Position numbers and translations under genes: made by a program. The notes under the pieces were generated by a model. The model saw nothing but the letters and a program-made list of their open reading frames with translations, did not search any database and was not told the DNA's origin. DNA of 64,000 bases, taken from positions 53,113 to 117,112 of the forward strand of contig NZ_JACRTG010000025.1 in assembly GCF_014385195.1 (NCBI RefSeq). Reading direction: 5' to 3'. Numbering within the stretch: the first letter of the stretch is position 1; every line of letters begins with the position of its first letter. Below, piece by piece: positions 1-8,606 of this stretch. Source of the stretch: Paratissierella segnis (GTDB lineage: Bacteria > Bacillota > Clostridia > Tissierellales > Tissierellaceae).

Positions 1-1772
1 TTGATGGAATCGTAACAAACTCGGTTATTAAAGAATTAAAAGAAACAATACTGGGAGGTAGAATAGATAAAATCTACCAACAAGAAAAAGACGAAATCCT
101 TATAAATATTTATAATAAAAACGAAAACCATAAATTAGTTATTTCTTCAAGTAGCAATAACCCTAGAATATATCTTACTAAATTTTCAAAGAAAAATCCG
201 ACTACTCCTCCTGTATTCTGTATGCTTTTAAGAAAACATCTATCTGGGGGAATCGTATTAAATATAGAGCAGTTTGAAATGGATAGAGTAGTTTTCATAG
301 ATATTTCATCAATAGATGAATTGGGAACACCCACAGAAAAAAGACTTATAGTCGAAATAATGGGAAAACACAGCAATATAATACTTGTAGACAAACCTAC
401 TAATAAAATTATCGATTCGGTTAAAAGGGTGTCAGCGGATATGTCCAGAGTAAGACAGATACTTCCCGGATTTATATACCAATACCCTCCTATAGGAGAT
501 AAGAAAAATCCATTGAAAACCTCTAGAAAAGAATTTTTTAGCCTTCTTGAAAATGAAAACAAAAATACTCCCATATATAAATTTTTATACTTTAACTATT
601 TAGGACTAAGCCCTATGATTTCTAGGGAAATATGTTTTCAAGCTGATATAGATATTGATAGAACTTTAATTAGTCTTAATGAAGATGATAAGGCTAAATT
701 ATACATGGAATTTAAAAATATAATGGATTTAGTTGAAAGTGGCAATTATACTCCTATGTATATCACAACAAGCGATAAAAATGACATCATCGCGTTTTAT
801 AGTTTGGATTTAGACCAATATGGTAATGATAATAAAGTTTATTTGAATAGCATATCCGCTATCCTTGATAATGTATATAGGAGAAAAGATATCATGGATC
901 GAATAAATCAAAAATCTCACTCTATAAGAAAATCCATCCATGTAAAACTTGATAGAGCACAGCTTAAACTCGGAAAGCAAAAAGAAGAGCTATTTGATAG
1001 TAAATCTAGGGATAAGTACAAAGTATATGCGGATTTAATTTCAGCAAATATCTATAAAATACCTAGAGGTGTAAATAAAATAGAACTGGAAAACTTTTAT
1101 GATGAAAATATGGCGAAACTAACAGTTCCATTGGATATTAGACTTTCTCCAGTCGACAATGCTCAAAAATATTATAAAAAATATTCAAAGCTCAAAAATG
1201 CAAATCAGCTTTTATTAGAACAAATTCCTGAAACGGAAAAAGAAATAGAATATCTGGAAAATGTTCTATTGAGCTTAGAAAACTCAACTGAAATTGAAGA
1301 ACTTGATGAGATTAAAGACGAACTAATAAGTGAAGGTTATTTAAAAGGCAATGACAAAAAACATAAAAGAAAAAAAGAAGAAAAAGTATCAAAACCAATG
1401 GAATTCATCTCTAGTGACAATATCAAAATCTACGTGGGAAAAAACAATAAACAAAATGATTATTTGACTTTGAAATTCTCCCATAGAGAAGATTTATGGC
1501 TTCATGTCCAAGGTATGCCAGGTAGCCATGTTATCATAAAATCCGAAGGAAGGGGTGTTCCTGAAACTACTTTAAAGGAAGCTGCAATTCTAGCATCATA
1601 TTTTAGCAAAGGTAAAAACTCTAAACATGTTCCGGTAGATTATACTCAACGGAAGAATGTAAGAAAGCCTAAAAACGCAAAAACCGGGATGGTAATCTAT
1701 GATGATTATAAAACAATAATTGTAGATCCTGATAAAAATACGGTAGACAATCTATCAAATGAGGAATTATAA
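1..1772 (+). CDS. rqcH: RqcH / NFACT family ribosome quality control protein (5' end cut by the window)
   Basis: Fibronectin-binding-protein-A/NFACT family protein. Family members bind stalled 50S-peptidyl-tRNA complexes and direct C-terminal alanine tailing of the nascent chain. The frame is open from base 3 and begins DGIVTNSVIKEL, the normal N-terminus of the family, so only the first two or three codons are missing; an internal ATG at 222 is not the start. NFACT-N comes first, then a lysine- and glutamate-rich coiled-coil middle part, then the C-terminal NFACT-R (DUF814) domain with DLWLHVQGMPGSHVI, about 590 residues in view. A strong stem-loop follows the stop. It converges with prsA. 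Confidence 0.93.
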   Translation, partial: DGIVTNSVIKELKETILGGRIDKIYQQEKDEILINIYNKNENHKLVISSSSNNPRIYLTKFSKKNPTTPPVFCMLLRKHLSGGIVLNIEQFEMDRVVFIDISSIDELGTPTEKRLIVEIMGKHSNIILVDKPTNKIIDSVKRVSADMSRVRQILPGFIYQYPPIGDKKNPLKTSRKEFFSLLENENKNTPIYKFLYFNYLGLSPMISREICFQADIDIDRTLISLNEDDKAKLYMEFKNIMDLVESGNYTPMYITTSDKNDIIAFYSLDLDQYGNDNKVYLNSISAILDNVYRRKDIMDRINQKSHSIRKSIHVKLDRAQLKLGKQKEELFDSKSRDKYKVYADLISANIYKIPRGVNKIELENFYDENMAKLTVPLDIRLSPVDNAQKYYKKYSKLKNANQLLLEQIPETEKEIEYLENVLLSLENSTEIEELDEIKDELISEGYLKGNDKKHKRKKEEKVSKPMEFISSDNIKIYVGKNNKQNDYLTLKFSHREDLWLHVQGMPGSHVIIKSEGRGVPETTLKEAAILASYFSKGKNSKHVPVDYTQRKNVRKPKNAKTGMVIYDDYKTIIVDPDKNTVDNLSNEEL

Positions 1773-1775
1773 TTA

Positions 1776-1800
1776 GGGCATTGGGGATACCCCAATGCCC
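1776..1800. terminator. Bidirectional stem-loop terminator between rqcH and prsA
   Basis: Perfect 11-bp stem (GGGCATTGGGG / CCCCAATGCCC) with a 3-nt loop, four bases after the rqcH stop and six bases beyond the prsA stop on the other strand. T-rich sequence flanks it on both sides, so it can serve both convergent genes. Confidence 0.85.
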
Positions 1801-1806
1801 TATTAT

Positions 1807-2685
1807 TTAGTTATTTGTGTTAAGATAATTTTCAACTTTGTTTTCTTTTAATACTTCTTGATACCAAGCAGGATATGCTTCATTGATTTTATTGTTTAAA
1901 ATAGCATCTTTTATTTGATCTTTAACTTCATCTAAGGTTGCTTCCTTTGCATCTTTTCTTTCCTCTAACTGTATAATATGATATCCAAATTCAGATTTTA
2001 CCGGTTCACTAATTTCATTTGTATCTAAGGAAAACGCAGCATCTTCAAATTCTTTGACCATCTTACCTTTGCTAAAGAAACCTAATTCTCCTCCGCTATC
2101 TTTTGAATCGTCTAATGAATACTCCTTAGCTAAGTCTGCAAAGTCTTCTCCGGCATCTAATTTCCCTTTTACTTTTTTTGCCTCATCCTCAGTTTCAACC
2201 AATATATGACGAGCTCTCACTTGCTCTTCTTCTCCTAAGGAATCCTTGTTTTCTTCAAAATACTCAAGGGTTTCATCCTCTGTTATGGTTATGCTGGGTT
2301 CTATAAGCTTCTTTATCTTCAAGTTCAAGGAAATATCCTTCTTTAAGTCTTCAATATCATATCCAAAATACTGTAATGCACTATTAAATTCTGCCTCTCC
2401 GCCATAACTTGATTTCAATGCATCAAGATCTTTGTTTATATCCTCTTCAGTTACTGTAACTTTTTGTTTCTTAGCTTCCTGGTCAATGACCTTCATAGTA
2501 ATCATATTATCCAATACTTGTGCACCATTTTGTTCTACCAATGCTTGGTATAATTCATCTTTTGTAATAACCTCATCGTTTACCTTAGCAACAGCATCAC
2601 CACTTTTGCATGCTGTTAAGCTTATAGATAAGGCCATAATAGTTGCCAATATTACATATTTATATGTACCTTTCTTTTTCTTCAA
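1807..2685 (-). CDS. prsA: Foldase lipoprotein PrsA (parvulin-type peptidylprolyl isomerase)
   Basis: Extracytoplasmic folding factor that catalyses cis-trans isomerisation of prolyl bonds in secreted proteins. The N-terminus has a positively charged run, a hydrophobic segment and the lipobox LTAC, so it should be lipid-anchored. A SurA-like N-terminal region follows, then a PpiC domain (RARHILVETEDEAKKV ... GGELGFFSKGKMVKEFEDAAF ... FGYHIIQLEER). 292 aa, a usual length. The start codon is TTG, supported by a strong SD (GAGGAGG) 8 nt upstream. It has its own promoter upstream. Confidence 0.93.
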   Translation of the reverse strand: MKKKKGTYKYVILATIMALSISLTACKSGDAVAKVNDEVITKDELYQALVEQNGAQVLDNMITMKVIDQEAKKQKVTVTEEDINKDLDALKSSYGGEAEFNSALQYFGYDIEDLKKDISLNLKIKKLIEPSITITEDETLEYFEENKDSLGEEEQVRARHILVETEDEAKKVKGKLDAGEDFADLAKEYSLDDSKDSGGELGFFSKGKMVKEFEDAAFSLDTNEISEPVKSEFGYHIIQLEERKDAKEATLDEVKDQIKDAILNNKINEAYPAWYQEVLKENKVENYLNTNN

Positions 2686-2747
2686 ATCAAAATCCTCCTC
2701 ATTTAAAATTAATTACATGCTTTCTTGTAGGAAAGTTCTACCTTTGA

Positions 2748-2776
2748 ATTTTATAATACAAAAAACCTCCCGTCAA
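2748..2776 (-). promoter_or_regulatory. Sigma-A-type promoter of prsA
   Basis: On the minus strand TTGACG (complement of 2771-2776) and TAAAAT (complement of 2748-2753) are separated by 17 nt, about 60 nt before the prsA start. Prediction from consensus only. Confidence 0.55.
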
Positions 2777-2795
2777 TGAGTTTTTTAAAAACCCT

Positions 2796-2823
2796 TTGAT
2801 TTAGATGCTTTTTTAATTATACT
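2796..2823 (+). promoter_or_regulatory. Possible promoter of the cobO-type gene
   Basis: TTGATT and TATACT with a 16-nt spacer, about 120 nt before the start codon at 2944. No cobalamin riboswitch box was recognised in the short leader. Confidence 0.4.
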
Positions 2824-2943
2824 ACATAAATGTGTGATTTTGATGAAATTTTATAAATATCGATAAATTTAATGTCTCCATACGGTAAAATATGATCATC
2901 ACATATAATTAATATGAGTATTTGATTCCAAGGAGGTTGAAAA

Positions 2944-3459
2944 ATGGATAAAGGATATGTACAGATTTACACTGGCAATGGAAAAGGAAAAACAACAGCA
3001 GCTTTGGGACTTTCTTTGAGAGCTGTTTCTATAGGTAAAAAAGTATTTTTTGGGCAATTTGTTAAGGGAATGAAATATAGCGAAGTAAATTGTACGGATT
3101 TTGTTCCTAATATTGAATTTGAGCAATTTGGTAAAGAATGTTTTATTTATAATGATCCTACCGAAGATGATATAAAACGAGCTGAACAAGGTCTTGCAAA
3201 GATGAGTTCCGTCTTAAAAGACGGTAAATATGATGTCGTGGTAATGGATGAATTGAATATAGCATTATATTTTAAATTATTTACAGTAGAAGAAGTAATA
3301 AAAGCTATCAGCAACAGAGCTCCTCATGTGGAAGTAATAATCACCGGTCGTTATGCACCAAAAGAATTGGTTGAAATTGCCGATTTAATAACAGAAATGA
3401 AGGAAATAAAACACTATTACACTAAGGGTGTAGAAAATAGAAAAGGAATTGATTTTTAG
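2944..3459 (+). CDS. cobO: Cob(I)yrinic acid a,c-diamide / cob(I)alamin adenosyltransferase (CobO/BtuR type)
   Basis: Transfers the adenosyl group of ATP to the cobalt of corrinoids, giving coenzyme B12 forms. The P-loop is at residues 11-18 (GNGKGKTT), followed by TAALGLSLRAVSIGKKVFFGQFVKG, and VVMDELNIAL looks like the Walker-B-like strand. 171 aa matches the CobA/BtuR family. SD AAGGAGG lies 7 nt before ATG. No other cobalamin gene is present here, so it is a stand-alone salvage-type copy. It faces away from prsA and converges on the sirtuin gene. Confidence 0.92.
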   Translation: MDKGYVQIYTGNGKGKTTAALGLSLRAVSIGKKVFFGQFVKGMKYSEVNCTDFVPNIEFEQFGKECFIYNDPTEDDIKRAEQGLAKMSSVLKDGKYDVVVMDELNIALYFKLFTVEEVIKAISNRAPHVEVIITGRYAPKELVEIADLITEMKEIKHYYTKGVENRKGIDF

Positions 3460-3489
3460 TCATTCCTTCCCTAATACATCATTAATTTG

Positions 3490-4212
3490 TTAGATTACTT
3501 GACTAAGAACTTCACCGATGCTATCGTTAAATGTAAGGAATGCCCTTCTGTCATAATATGTTTCAGACTTATTAATAAGTATCAATTTGTTTCCCCTATA
3601 ATATTCTATTAAATTTGCAGCAGGATATACGCTTAAAGATGTCCCTCCCACAATCAGTACATCAGCATTTCTAATATATTCCAATGCCTTGTCCATTACA
3701 TACATATTTAGACTTTCCTCATATAAAACTACATCCGGTTTAACTATGCCACCACATTCTACACATTTGGGTATATTTTCAGATTTCATTACAAAGTCCA
3801 AACCGTATTCTTTTTTACAATCTACACAGTAATTTCTATAAATGGAGCCATGTAATTCCAGCACATTTTTGGAGCCTGCCATTTGATGCAATCCATCTAT
3901 ATTTTGTGTAATTATTGCCTTTAGCTTTCCTCTTTTTTCAAGTTCGGCTAAAGCCAAATGGGCTTTATTGGGCTTTGCTTCGGTATATACCATTTTAGTT
4001 TTATAAAATTCGAAAAATTCTTCTGTATGCTTTCTAAAAAAAGTGTGACTAAGCATATACTCCGGAGAATACTTTTGAGTATTATCTTTTTTATAGAGTC
4101 CTGTTTCGGATCTAAAATCAGGAATATTGCTTTCCGTTGATACTCCTGCACCTCCAAAGAATACTATATTGTTGCTGTTTTCAATAATAGACTTTAGTTT
4201 CTGTATAGTCAT
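3490..4212 (-). CDS. cobB: NAD-dependent protein deacylase, Sir2 family
   Basis: Sirtuin that removes acyl groups from lysines using NAD+. Rossmann GGAGVS is at residues 20-25, with IPDFRS at 30-35, TQNIDGLHQMAG, the catalytic His in ELHGS, and a zinc-binding CVDC ... CVEC pair. The ATG at 4212 is chosen because SD AGGAG sits 9 nt upstream; a TTG codon at 4221 would abut the SD. 240 aa. The GNAT acetyltransferase gene ends 12 bp upstream, so an acetyltransferase and a deacylase are probably cotranscribed. Whether they share targets is not known. Confidence 0.92.
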   Translation of the reverse strand: MTIQKLKSIIENSNNIVFFGGAGVSTESNIPDFRSETGLYKKDNTQKYSPEYMLSHTFFRKHTEEFFEFYKTKMVYTEAKPNKAHLALAELEKRGKLKAIITQNIDGLHQMAGSKNVLELHGSIYRNYCVDCKKEYGLDFVMKSENIPKCVECGGIVKPDVVLYEESLNMYVMDKALEYIRNADVLIVGGTSLSVYPAANLIEYYRGNKLILINKSETYYDRRAFLTFNDSIGEVLSQVI

Positions 4213-4224
4213 TTTTATCAACTC

Positions 4225-4692
4225 CTAAATAGCTTTAATCATAATTAAGCAAGGATTCCATTCATCCCATAACGATGGAAATACTTCAAGTTTAGAAAAA
4301 CCTACATTTTTATAAAAAGCAATTGTTTGATCATACTCTTTATAGTGTCCTTCATCTACAGTTTTTACTTGTAAATATTTATATTTGTCTTTTGCATACT
4401 GCTCTAATGCATTATATAGCTTACTGCCTATAGTCTTTCTATGATATGCTTTTTTAACACCCATGCAATGCAGTTCTCCTGTATCCCCACTACTTTCGCT
4501 TAAAGTAATAAACCCAATGATTTCTTTATCGTTTTTGGCTACCCACAAAGGCAAATTTCTTGAATCAATTATATATTCTCTGGTACTTTCCGGAAGTCCA
4601 AACCATTCCGGTAAATCGGATAATACTTCTGAAACAATCTTTTCCTTTTCTTCCGAATTCTCTACCTGTGTAATTATAAGTTCATTTTGCAT
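4225..4692 (-). CDS. GNAT family N-acetyltransferase
   Basis: Acyl-CoA-dependent N-acetyltransferase of unknown substrate. The GNAT core is visible: LPLWVAKNDKEIIGFITL, then GELHCMGVKKAYHRKTIGSKLYNALEQYAK (acetyl-CoA loop and helix), then TIAFYKNVGFSKLE. The open frame extends upstream, but the ATG at 4692 is chosen because GAGGAGAGG lies just before it. 155 aa. It precedes the sirtuin gene in the same direction. Confidence 0.85.
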   Translation of the reverse strand: MQNELIITQVENSEEKEKIVSEVLSDLPEWFGLPESTREYIIDSRNLPLWVAKNDKEIIGFITLSESSGDTGELHCMGVKKAYHRKTIGSKLYNALEQYAKDKYKYLQVKTVDEGHYKEYDQTIAFYKNVGFSKLEVFPSLWDEWNPCLIMIKAI

Positions 4693-4765
4693 GCAAAATC
4701 CTCTCCTCACATAGGATACATACTTATATGCTACTTCTAGTATATCACATTTCATATAATAAAAA

Positions 4766-4809
4766 AGAGGATAGCCGAATGACCTACTGATGTCACTAAA
4801 ATATCCTCT
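4766..4809 (-). terminator. Rho-independent terminator after the TDT transporter gene
   Basis: On the minus strand GAGGATA pairs with TATCCTC around an inner hairpin (TGAC / GTCA), followed by six T. It lies about 40 nt after the stop of the transporter gene and insulates it from the GNAT-sirtuin pair. Confidence 0.75.
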
Positions 4810-4849
4810 AAAACTCTGGGGCCTCTAATAAAATCCAAGGTAAAAGTTT

Positions 4850-5773
4850 TCAACACCTTATCATATGGCAAGTTCCAGGCAACAAATAAACTATATATCT
4901 AACTAAAACATATAATACGATTAATATAGATAATATTTCTTCTAATTGAACCAATCGTGGTATAAATGAGTTTGCTCTTCCTGCGATTGTTAAAAATCCA
5001 TTTGCTGATTTTAAAGATATAGCACTTATTACTACGGGGAACGTTAATGCAGAAAAGCTTGGATGAAATTTTAGCCTTAATACCCTAGGAAATATAGTTA
5101 AAACTAAAAATAATGTTAACTGAGAAAATATCACCAATAAATAGACGATATATACATTTTTTGACTGAAAAGAATTTAAATATCCGGATAGAAATATACT
5201 TAGTGGCGCAGCAAATATTGCAATAGTCGGCAGTTCGGATTTTGTCATTTGTTTTGTAAAAGTATTTTTTATAGCATTGGAAAGTAGAATTGCAAAACAA
5301 ATAACTCCAAAATAGAATAGCATCTTTCCTATGCTCTGCATATTAAATACAGGAGCAGTAATGCTTCCTACTACAATGCCGGAATACACAATAAAATAAG
5401 ATGGAAATATTTTTTCAATACCAGAATTTTTTATAAATTTAGTTGTAAATCTTATCATCAAGTATATGTGAAGAAATAAGCCTATAATCCAGATAATGAA
5501 TGATATATTTCCGATATGTCCTTTGGTATATGTAGACAATAGCATAATCCCCATTGAAAATGTTGGAAACATACTTGCATTAATTGGATCTTCTAATTCA
5601 TTTGCTATGATTTTTGAACATATTATAATTTTTGCGAGCATCATAAAAAGTATGACAGTAGATAAAATTCCAAATATATTTTGCAAAATATAACCATAAG
5701 TGAATAAAAGATTCCCCAGTGCTGCTAGTGCAAGCATCAAACCTGAAATCGATAAAGGAAGTTTTTTAATCAT
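4850..5773 (-). CDS. TDT/SLAC1-like family membrane transporter
   Basis: Integral membrane protein of about 307 aa with roughly ten hydrophobic segments. Composition and segment spacing resemble the tellurite-resistance/dicarboxylate transporter (TDT, TehA/SLAC1) family; the substrate cannot be read from sequence. The frame opens 30 codons upstream, but the ATG at 5773 (MIKKLPLSISG) is chosen because SD GAGAGGTGA precedes it. That SD lies in the 3' arm of a perfect stem. Family call is moderate: it rests on overall pattern, not on a unique motif. Confidence 0.65.
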   Translation of the reverse strand: MIKKLPLSISGLMLALAALGNLLFTYGYILQNIFGILSTVILFMMLAKIIICSKIIANELEDPINASMFPTFSMGIMLLSTYTKGHIGNISFIIWIIGLFLHIYLMIRFTTKFIKNSGIEKIFPSYFIVYSGIVVGSITAPVFNMQSIGKMLFYFGVICFAILLSNAIKNTFTKQMTKSELPTIAIFAAPLSIFLSGYLNSFQSKNVYIVYLLVIFSQLTLFLVLTIFPRVLRLKFHPSFSALTFPVVISAISLKSANGFLTIAGRANSFIPRLVQLEEILSILIVLYVLVRYIVYLLPGTCHMIRC

Positions 5774-5780
5774 AAAATCA

Positions 5781-5808
5781 CCTCTCGATTTATATATTAT
5801 TCGAGAGG
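5781..5808 (-). promoter_or_regulatory. Stem-loop containing the SD of the TDT transporter gene
   Basis: On the minus strand CCTCTCGA and TCGAGAGG form a perfect 8-bp stem with a 12-nt AT-rich loop. The 3' arm plus TGA is the only SD candidate, ending a few bases before the ATG at 5773. It can mask the ribosome site. It could also act as a weak terminator of pyrR, which ends 68 nt upstream. Confidence 0.6.
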
Positions 5809-5875
5809 GTAATAAATAATGACGTATATGCAAAAACATCAATTTATGTATATAAAAAATCATCTCATTCTAAAC

Positions 5876-6406
5876 TTATTCCTTTATAACGACTTCGTCT
5901 ATTCCATCTACTTCCTTGAATTCAACACCTATTATTTCAGTCTTTGAAGTTGGGACATTTTTCCCTATATAATCTGGACGGATTGGCAGCTCCCTATGTC
6001 CTCTATCCACCAGAACAGCTAACTGAACCTTATTTGGTCTTCCCTTATCTATTAAAGCATCAAGTGCAGCTCTAACAGTCCTTCCGGTATATATAACATC
6101 ATCAACCAATACAACAATCCTTCCGTTAATATCTCCGGTAAATTCTTCATTTACAGTAGGCTGAGGGCTTATTTCTTTTAAATCATCTCTATAAAGTGTT
6201 ATATCTAGCGTATAAGTTTGGAGATTTTCTCCTTCGATTTCATAAATCTTATCCGCAAGTCTATGTGCGAATGGTACCCCCCTTGTTTTGATCCCAACAA
6301 GCACTATATTGCCAACTCCTTTATTCCTTTCAATTATCTCATTTGCTATTCTTGTAATAGCTCTTGCTATTGCCTTTTCGTCCATGATCACAGCTTTAAC
6401 CATCAT
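5876..6406 (-). CDS. pyrR: Bifunctional pyr operon regulator / uracil phosphoribosyltransferase PyrR
   Basis: UMP/PRPP-sensing RNA-binding attenuator protein with uracil phosphoribosyltransferase activity. The PRPP signature is VVLVDDVIYTGRTVRAALDAL; AVIMDEKAIARAITRIANEIIERN at the N-terminus and LAVLVDRGHRELPIRPDYIGKN near the C-terminus are typical. About 176 aa. ATG 6406 is preferred because AGGTGA precedes it; a GTG at 6415 overlapping the rluD stop is also open. No other pyr gene or obvious PyrR attenuator is visible nearby. Confidence 0.95.
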   Translation of the reverse strand: MMVKAVIMDEKAIARAITRIANEIIERNKGVGNIVLVGIKTRGVPFAHRLADKIYEIEGENLQTYTLDITLYRDDLKEISPQPTVNEEFTGDINGRIVVLVDDVIYTGRTVRAALDALIDKGRPNKVQLAVLVDRGHRELPIRPDYIGKNVPTSKTEIIGVEFKEVDGIDEVVIKE

Positions 6407-6411
6407 TTTTA

Positions 6412-7323
6412 TCACCTATTATCCAATTTCTTAAGTACTTCCTTAAAATTATTGAGGATATCACATTCAAACTCCATATATTTCTTACTTCGGGGATGAA
6501 TTATTCCCACCTTACGTGCATGGAGCAGTTGTTTATCTAAATTAAATTCATTCTTTCCACTGGAATATATGGGATCTCCAACTACCGGATGGTTCATATA
6601 TGAAAAGTGAACTCTTATTTGATGTGTTCTTCCTGTTTCAAGTACCGCCTTTATTAATGTATATTTATCATATCTTCTTATTACTTCATAATGAGTAATA
6701 GCCTCTTTGCTATTACTAGATATTACTTTCATCATTTTTCTGTTATTTGGATTTCTTCCTATTGGTGCATTAATTGTACCTTTATCGTCTTTTATAACTC
6801 CATTTACAAGTGAAATATACTCTCTGTAGACTTTTCTGTCTTTAAGCTGTTCTGACAACGAGCGATGACTGAAATCATTTTTAGCGATAATTAATATTCC
6901 AGATGTATCTTTATCCAATCTATGAACTATTCCCGGTCTGATAATGCCATTTATTGAAGATAAGCTACCTATATGATACAGCAATGCATTTACCAAAGTT
7001 CCGGTATAGTTCCCCGGTGCAGGATGCACAACCATTCCTTGAGATTTATTCACTACTACTATATCTTCATCTTGATAAATAATATCCAAAGGCAAATCCT
7101 CAGGCACAATTTCTAATTTTTTTGGTTTAGGAAGGTTAACCAGTATCCTATCCCCTTCCTTTACCAAATAACTTGGCTTCTTTTTAAGTCCATTTACATC
7201 TACTAATCCATCTTTTATCAATTTTTGTATGTAAGTTCTTGATACTTCATTTAATTCTGTAGCTATATAATAGTCGAGCCTTTCATTATCACCCTCATCC
7301 ACATATATTTCTATAGTCTCCAT
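6412..7323 (-). CDS. rluD: Ribosomal large subunit pseudouridine synthase, RluD/RluA family
   Basis: Isomerises uridines in RNA, most likely 23S rRNA. N-terminal S4 domain (about residues 13-60, SRTYIQKLIKDGLVDVNG), then the RluA catalytic domain with HRLDKDTSGILIIAKND, whose Asp is the nucleophile, and ALLHARKVGIIHP near the C-terminus. 303 aa. It lies between lspA and pyrR in the same order as in many Firmicutes (lspA-rluD-pyrR). Confidence 0.94.
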   Translation of the reverse strand: METIEIYVDEGDNERLDYYIATELNEVSRTYIQKLIKDGLVDVNGLKKKPSYLVKEGDRILVNLPKPKKLEIVPEDLPLDIIYQDEDIVVVNKSQGMVVHPAPGNYTGTLVNALLYHIGSLSSINGIIRPGIVHRLDKDTSGILIIAKNDFSHRSLSEQLKDRKVYREYISLVNGVIKDDKGTINAPIGRNPNNRKMMKVISSNSKEAITHYEVIRRYDKYTLIKAVLETGRTHQIRVHFSYMNHPVVGDPIYSSGKNEFNLDKQLLHARKVGIIHPRSKKYMEFECDILNNFKEVLKKLDNR

Positions 7324-7332
7324 TAAACCCTC

Positions 7333-7785
7333 CTAGGCGCTATGTTTATCAAACAATACAACATATACTATAACTAAAGTTCCTAGCACAATTGCCATAT
7401 CTGCTATATTAAATACTGGAAAATCATAAGTCTTTGTTATTTTAGCACTTATAAAATCTACAACAAATCCATGTCTTACTCTATCAATATAATTGCCAAT
7501 AGCTCCGCCTAATAATACGGATGCTCCGATTTTGCTAATTAACGAAAGTTCATTAAAATATTTGATAATATAAAATGAAATTACAAGTAGAAATATTGTC
7601 GTTATGATGACAAATAACATTCTTTTTTCTTGGAGTATGCCAAAGGCTGCTCCCGCATTTTCGGTATAATGTAAACTTAAAAAGTTCTTTATCAGTACTA
7701 CAGGACTTTGACCTTTTAGATATTTTATTGCCAGATGTTTTGTAAGTTGATCTATTATAATAATAAATGCAATTAATACTATCAA
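7333..7785 (-). CDS. lspA: Lipoprotein signal peptidase (signal peptidase II)
   Basis: Aspartyl membrane protease that removes signal peptides of prolipoproteins such as PrsA and the BMP protein of this window. Four transmembrane segments; DQLTK near residues 12-16, NAGAAFG, and the two catalytic Asp in NYIDR and FNIADM. 150 aa. rluD starts 9 bp downstream. Confidence 0.96.
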   Translation of the reverse strand: MIVLIAFIIIIDQLTKHLAIKYLKGQSPVVLIKNFLSLHYTENAGAAFGILQEKRMLFVIITTIFLLVISFYIIKYFNELSLISKIGASVLLGGAIGNYIDRVRHGFVVDFISAKITKTYDFPVFNIADMAIVLGTLVIVYVVLFDKHSA

Positions 7786-7876
7786 ATTGATACCTCCAAG
7801 TTAATGTGATTTGTTCATTGTAAATCGTGAATTATCTATACCTATTCTATATTATATAAAGTTCGAATTCAACAAA

Positions 7877-7904
7877 AACTTCTCTTGATTTGCAAGAGAA
7901 GTTT
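7877..7904 (-). terminator. Terminator overlapping the stop codon of the DksA-like gene
   Basis: On the minus strand AACTTCTCTTG and CAAGAGAAGTT pair around a 5-nt loop and are followed by a T run. The 5' arm covers the stop codon of the preceding gene. Confidence 0.85.
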
Positions 7905-8517
7905 ATTTTAATGTTTCATCATAATATTCCTGAGAAAAATTTTCTACCGCCTCTACAGAGTCATCGTCAGCCTCATCAATGACAAGCCCCATATTGTCTC
8001 CAGTAGTGAAAGATGGATCATTGGGCACAATATTGTAATAAGAAACTTCCTGATATGCATCCTCTCTATCATATTCCACATTGCTATCAGGATCCACACT
8101 GGAAGATGTGGCAATTTTTTCATCTATTGATTCATATAATCTATTATCGAGTTTAGGACTTACTTCTTCAGAACATTCTAAACAAGTTTTAGCATAAGGA
8201 ACTACTTCCAGTCTCTCTTCATCTATATTTTTATGACATTTTTCACAAATGCCATAACTTTTATTTTTAATTTTTTCTAGAGCATGATCTATATCGTCTA
8301 AAGTATCATCCATTTTATTTCTAAAGCCTTGATCTTGTTCTTTGAAGAAAAGTTCGGTCCCAATATCCCCAGGATGATTATCATAATTAGAACTTTCTGT
8401 ATAATATAGGTCCATTGACCCAAATTCTTCTTGAGTTATATTTTCTCTGGATTTAATCAAATTCTTTTTTTCTTTTAAAAGTCTATTCCAAAAATGATTA
8501 AGTTTATCTCTATCCAT
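7903..8517 (-). CDS. TraR/DksA-type zinc-finger protein (YteA family)
   Basis: Member of the YteA group of TraR/DksA C4-zinc-finger proteins, common in spore-formers; DksA proteins act on the RNA polymerase secondary channel, but the role of this subgroup is not established. A helical N-terminal part of about 100 residues is followed by YGICEKC ... TCLECSEE (C-x2-C ... C-x2-C) and an acidic tail. ATG 8517 is chosen because GGAGG lies just upstream; earlier in-frame ATGs contain or precede that SD. 204 aa. It lies between divIVA and lspA. Confidence 0.85.
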   Translation of the reverse strand: MDRDKLNHFWNRLLKEKKNLIKSRENITQEEFGSMDLYYTESSNYDNHPGDIGTELFFKEQDQGFRNKMDDTLDDIDHALEKIKNKSYGICEKCHKNIDEERLEVVPYAKTCLECSEEVSPKLDNRLYESIDEKIATSSSVDPDSNVEYDREDAYQEVSYYNIVPNDPSFTTGDNMGLVIDEADDDSVEAVENFSQEYYDETLK

Positions 8518-8606
8518 ATATTCCTCCATTTTAAATAAAATCTTAAATTTAATATATCCAATGGAGAAATAATCATTCAACTGTTAAAATGGCATTTTAT
8601 GATAAG

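Noticed and set aside
222..224. ATG at 222 as the start of rqcH
   Set aside because: The frame is open to the window edge and the upstream part encodes the conserved DGIVTN N-terminus.
110..574. Open frame of about 150 codons antisense to rqcH, and many similar ones across the window
   Set aside because: They lie opposite clear genes, lack SD sites and read as low-complexity hydrophobic sequence typical of the complement of AT-rich coding DNA.
2824..2943. Cobalamin riboswitch ahead of the adenosyltransferase gene
   Set aside because: The leader is too short and no B12-box sequence is visible.
5774..5875. PyrR-dependent attenuator
   Set aside because: No PyrR-binding loop motif seen, and the downstream gene is a transporter without an obvious pyrimidine link; the hairpin is better explained as an SD mask or terminator.
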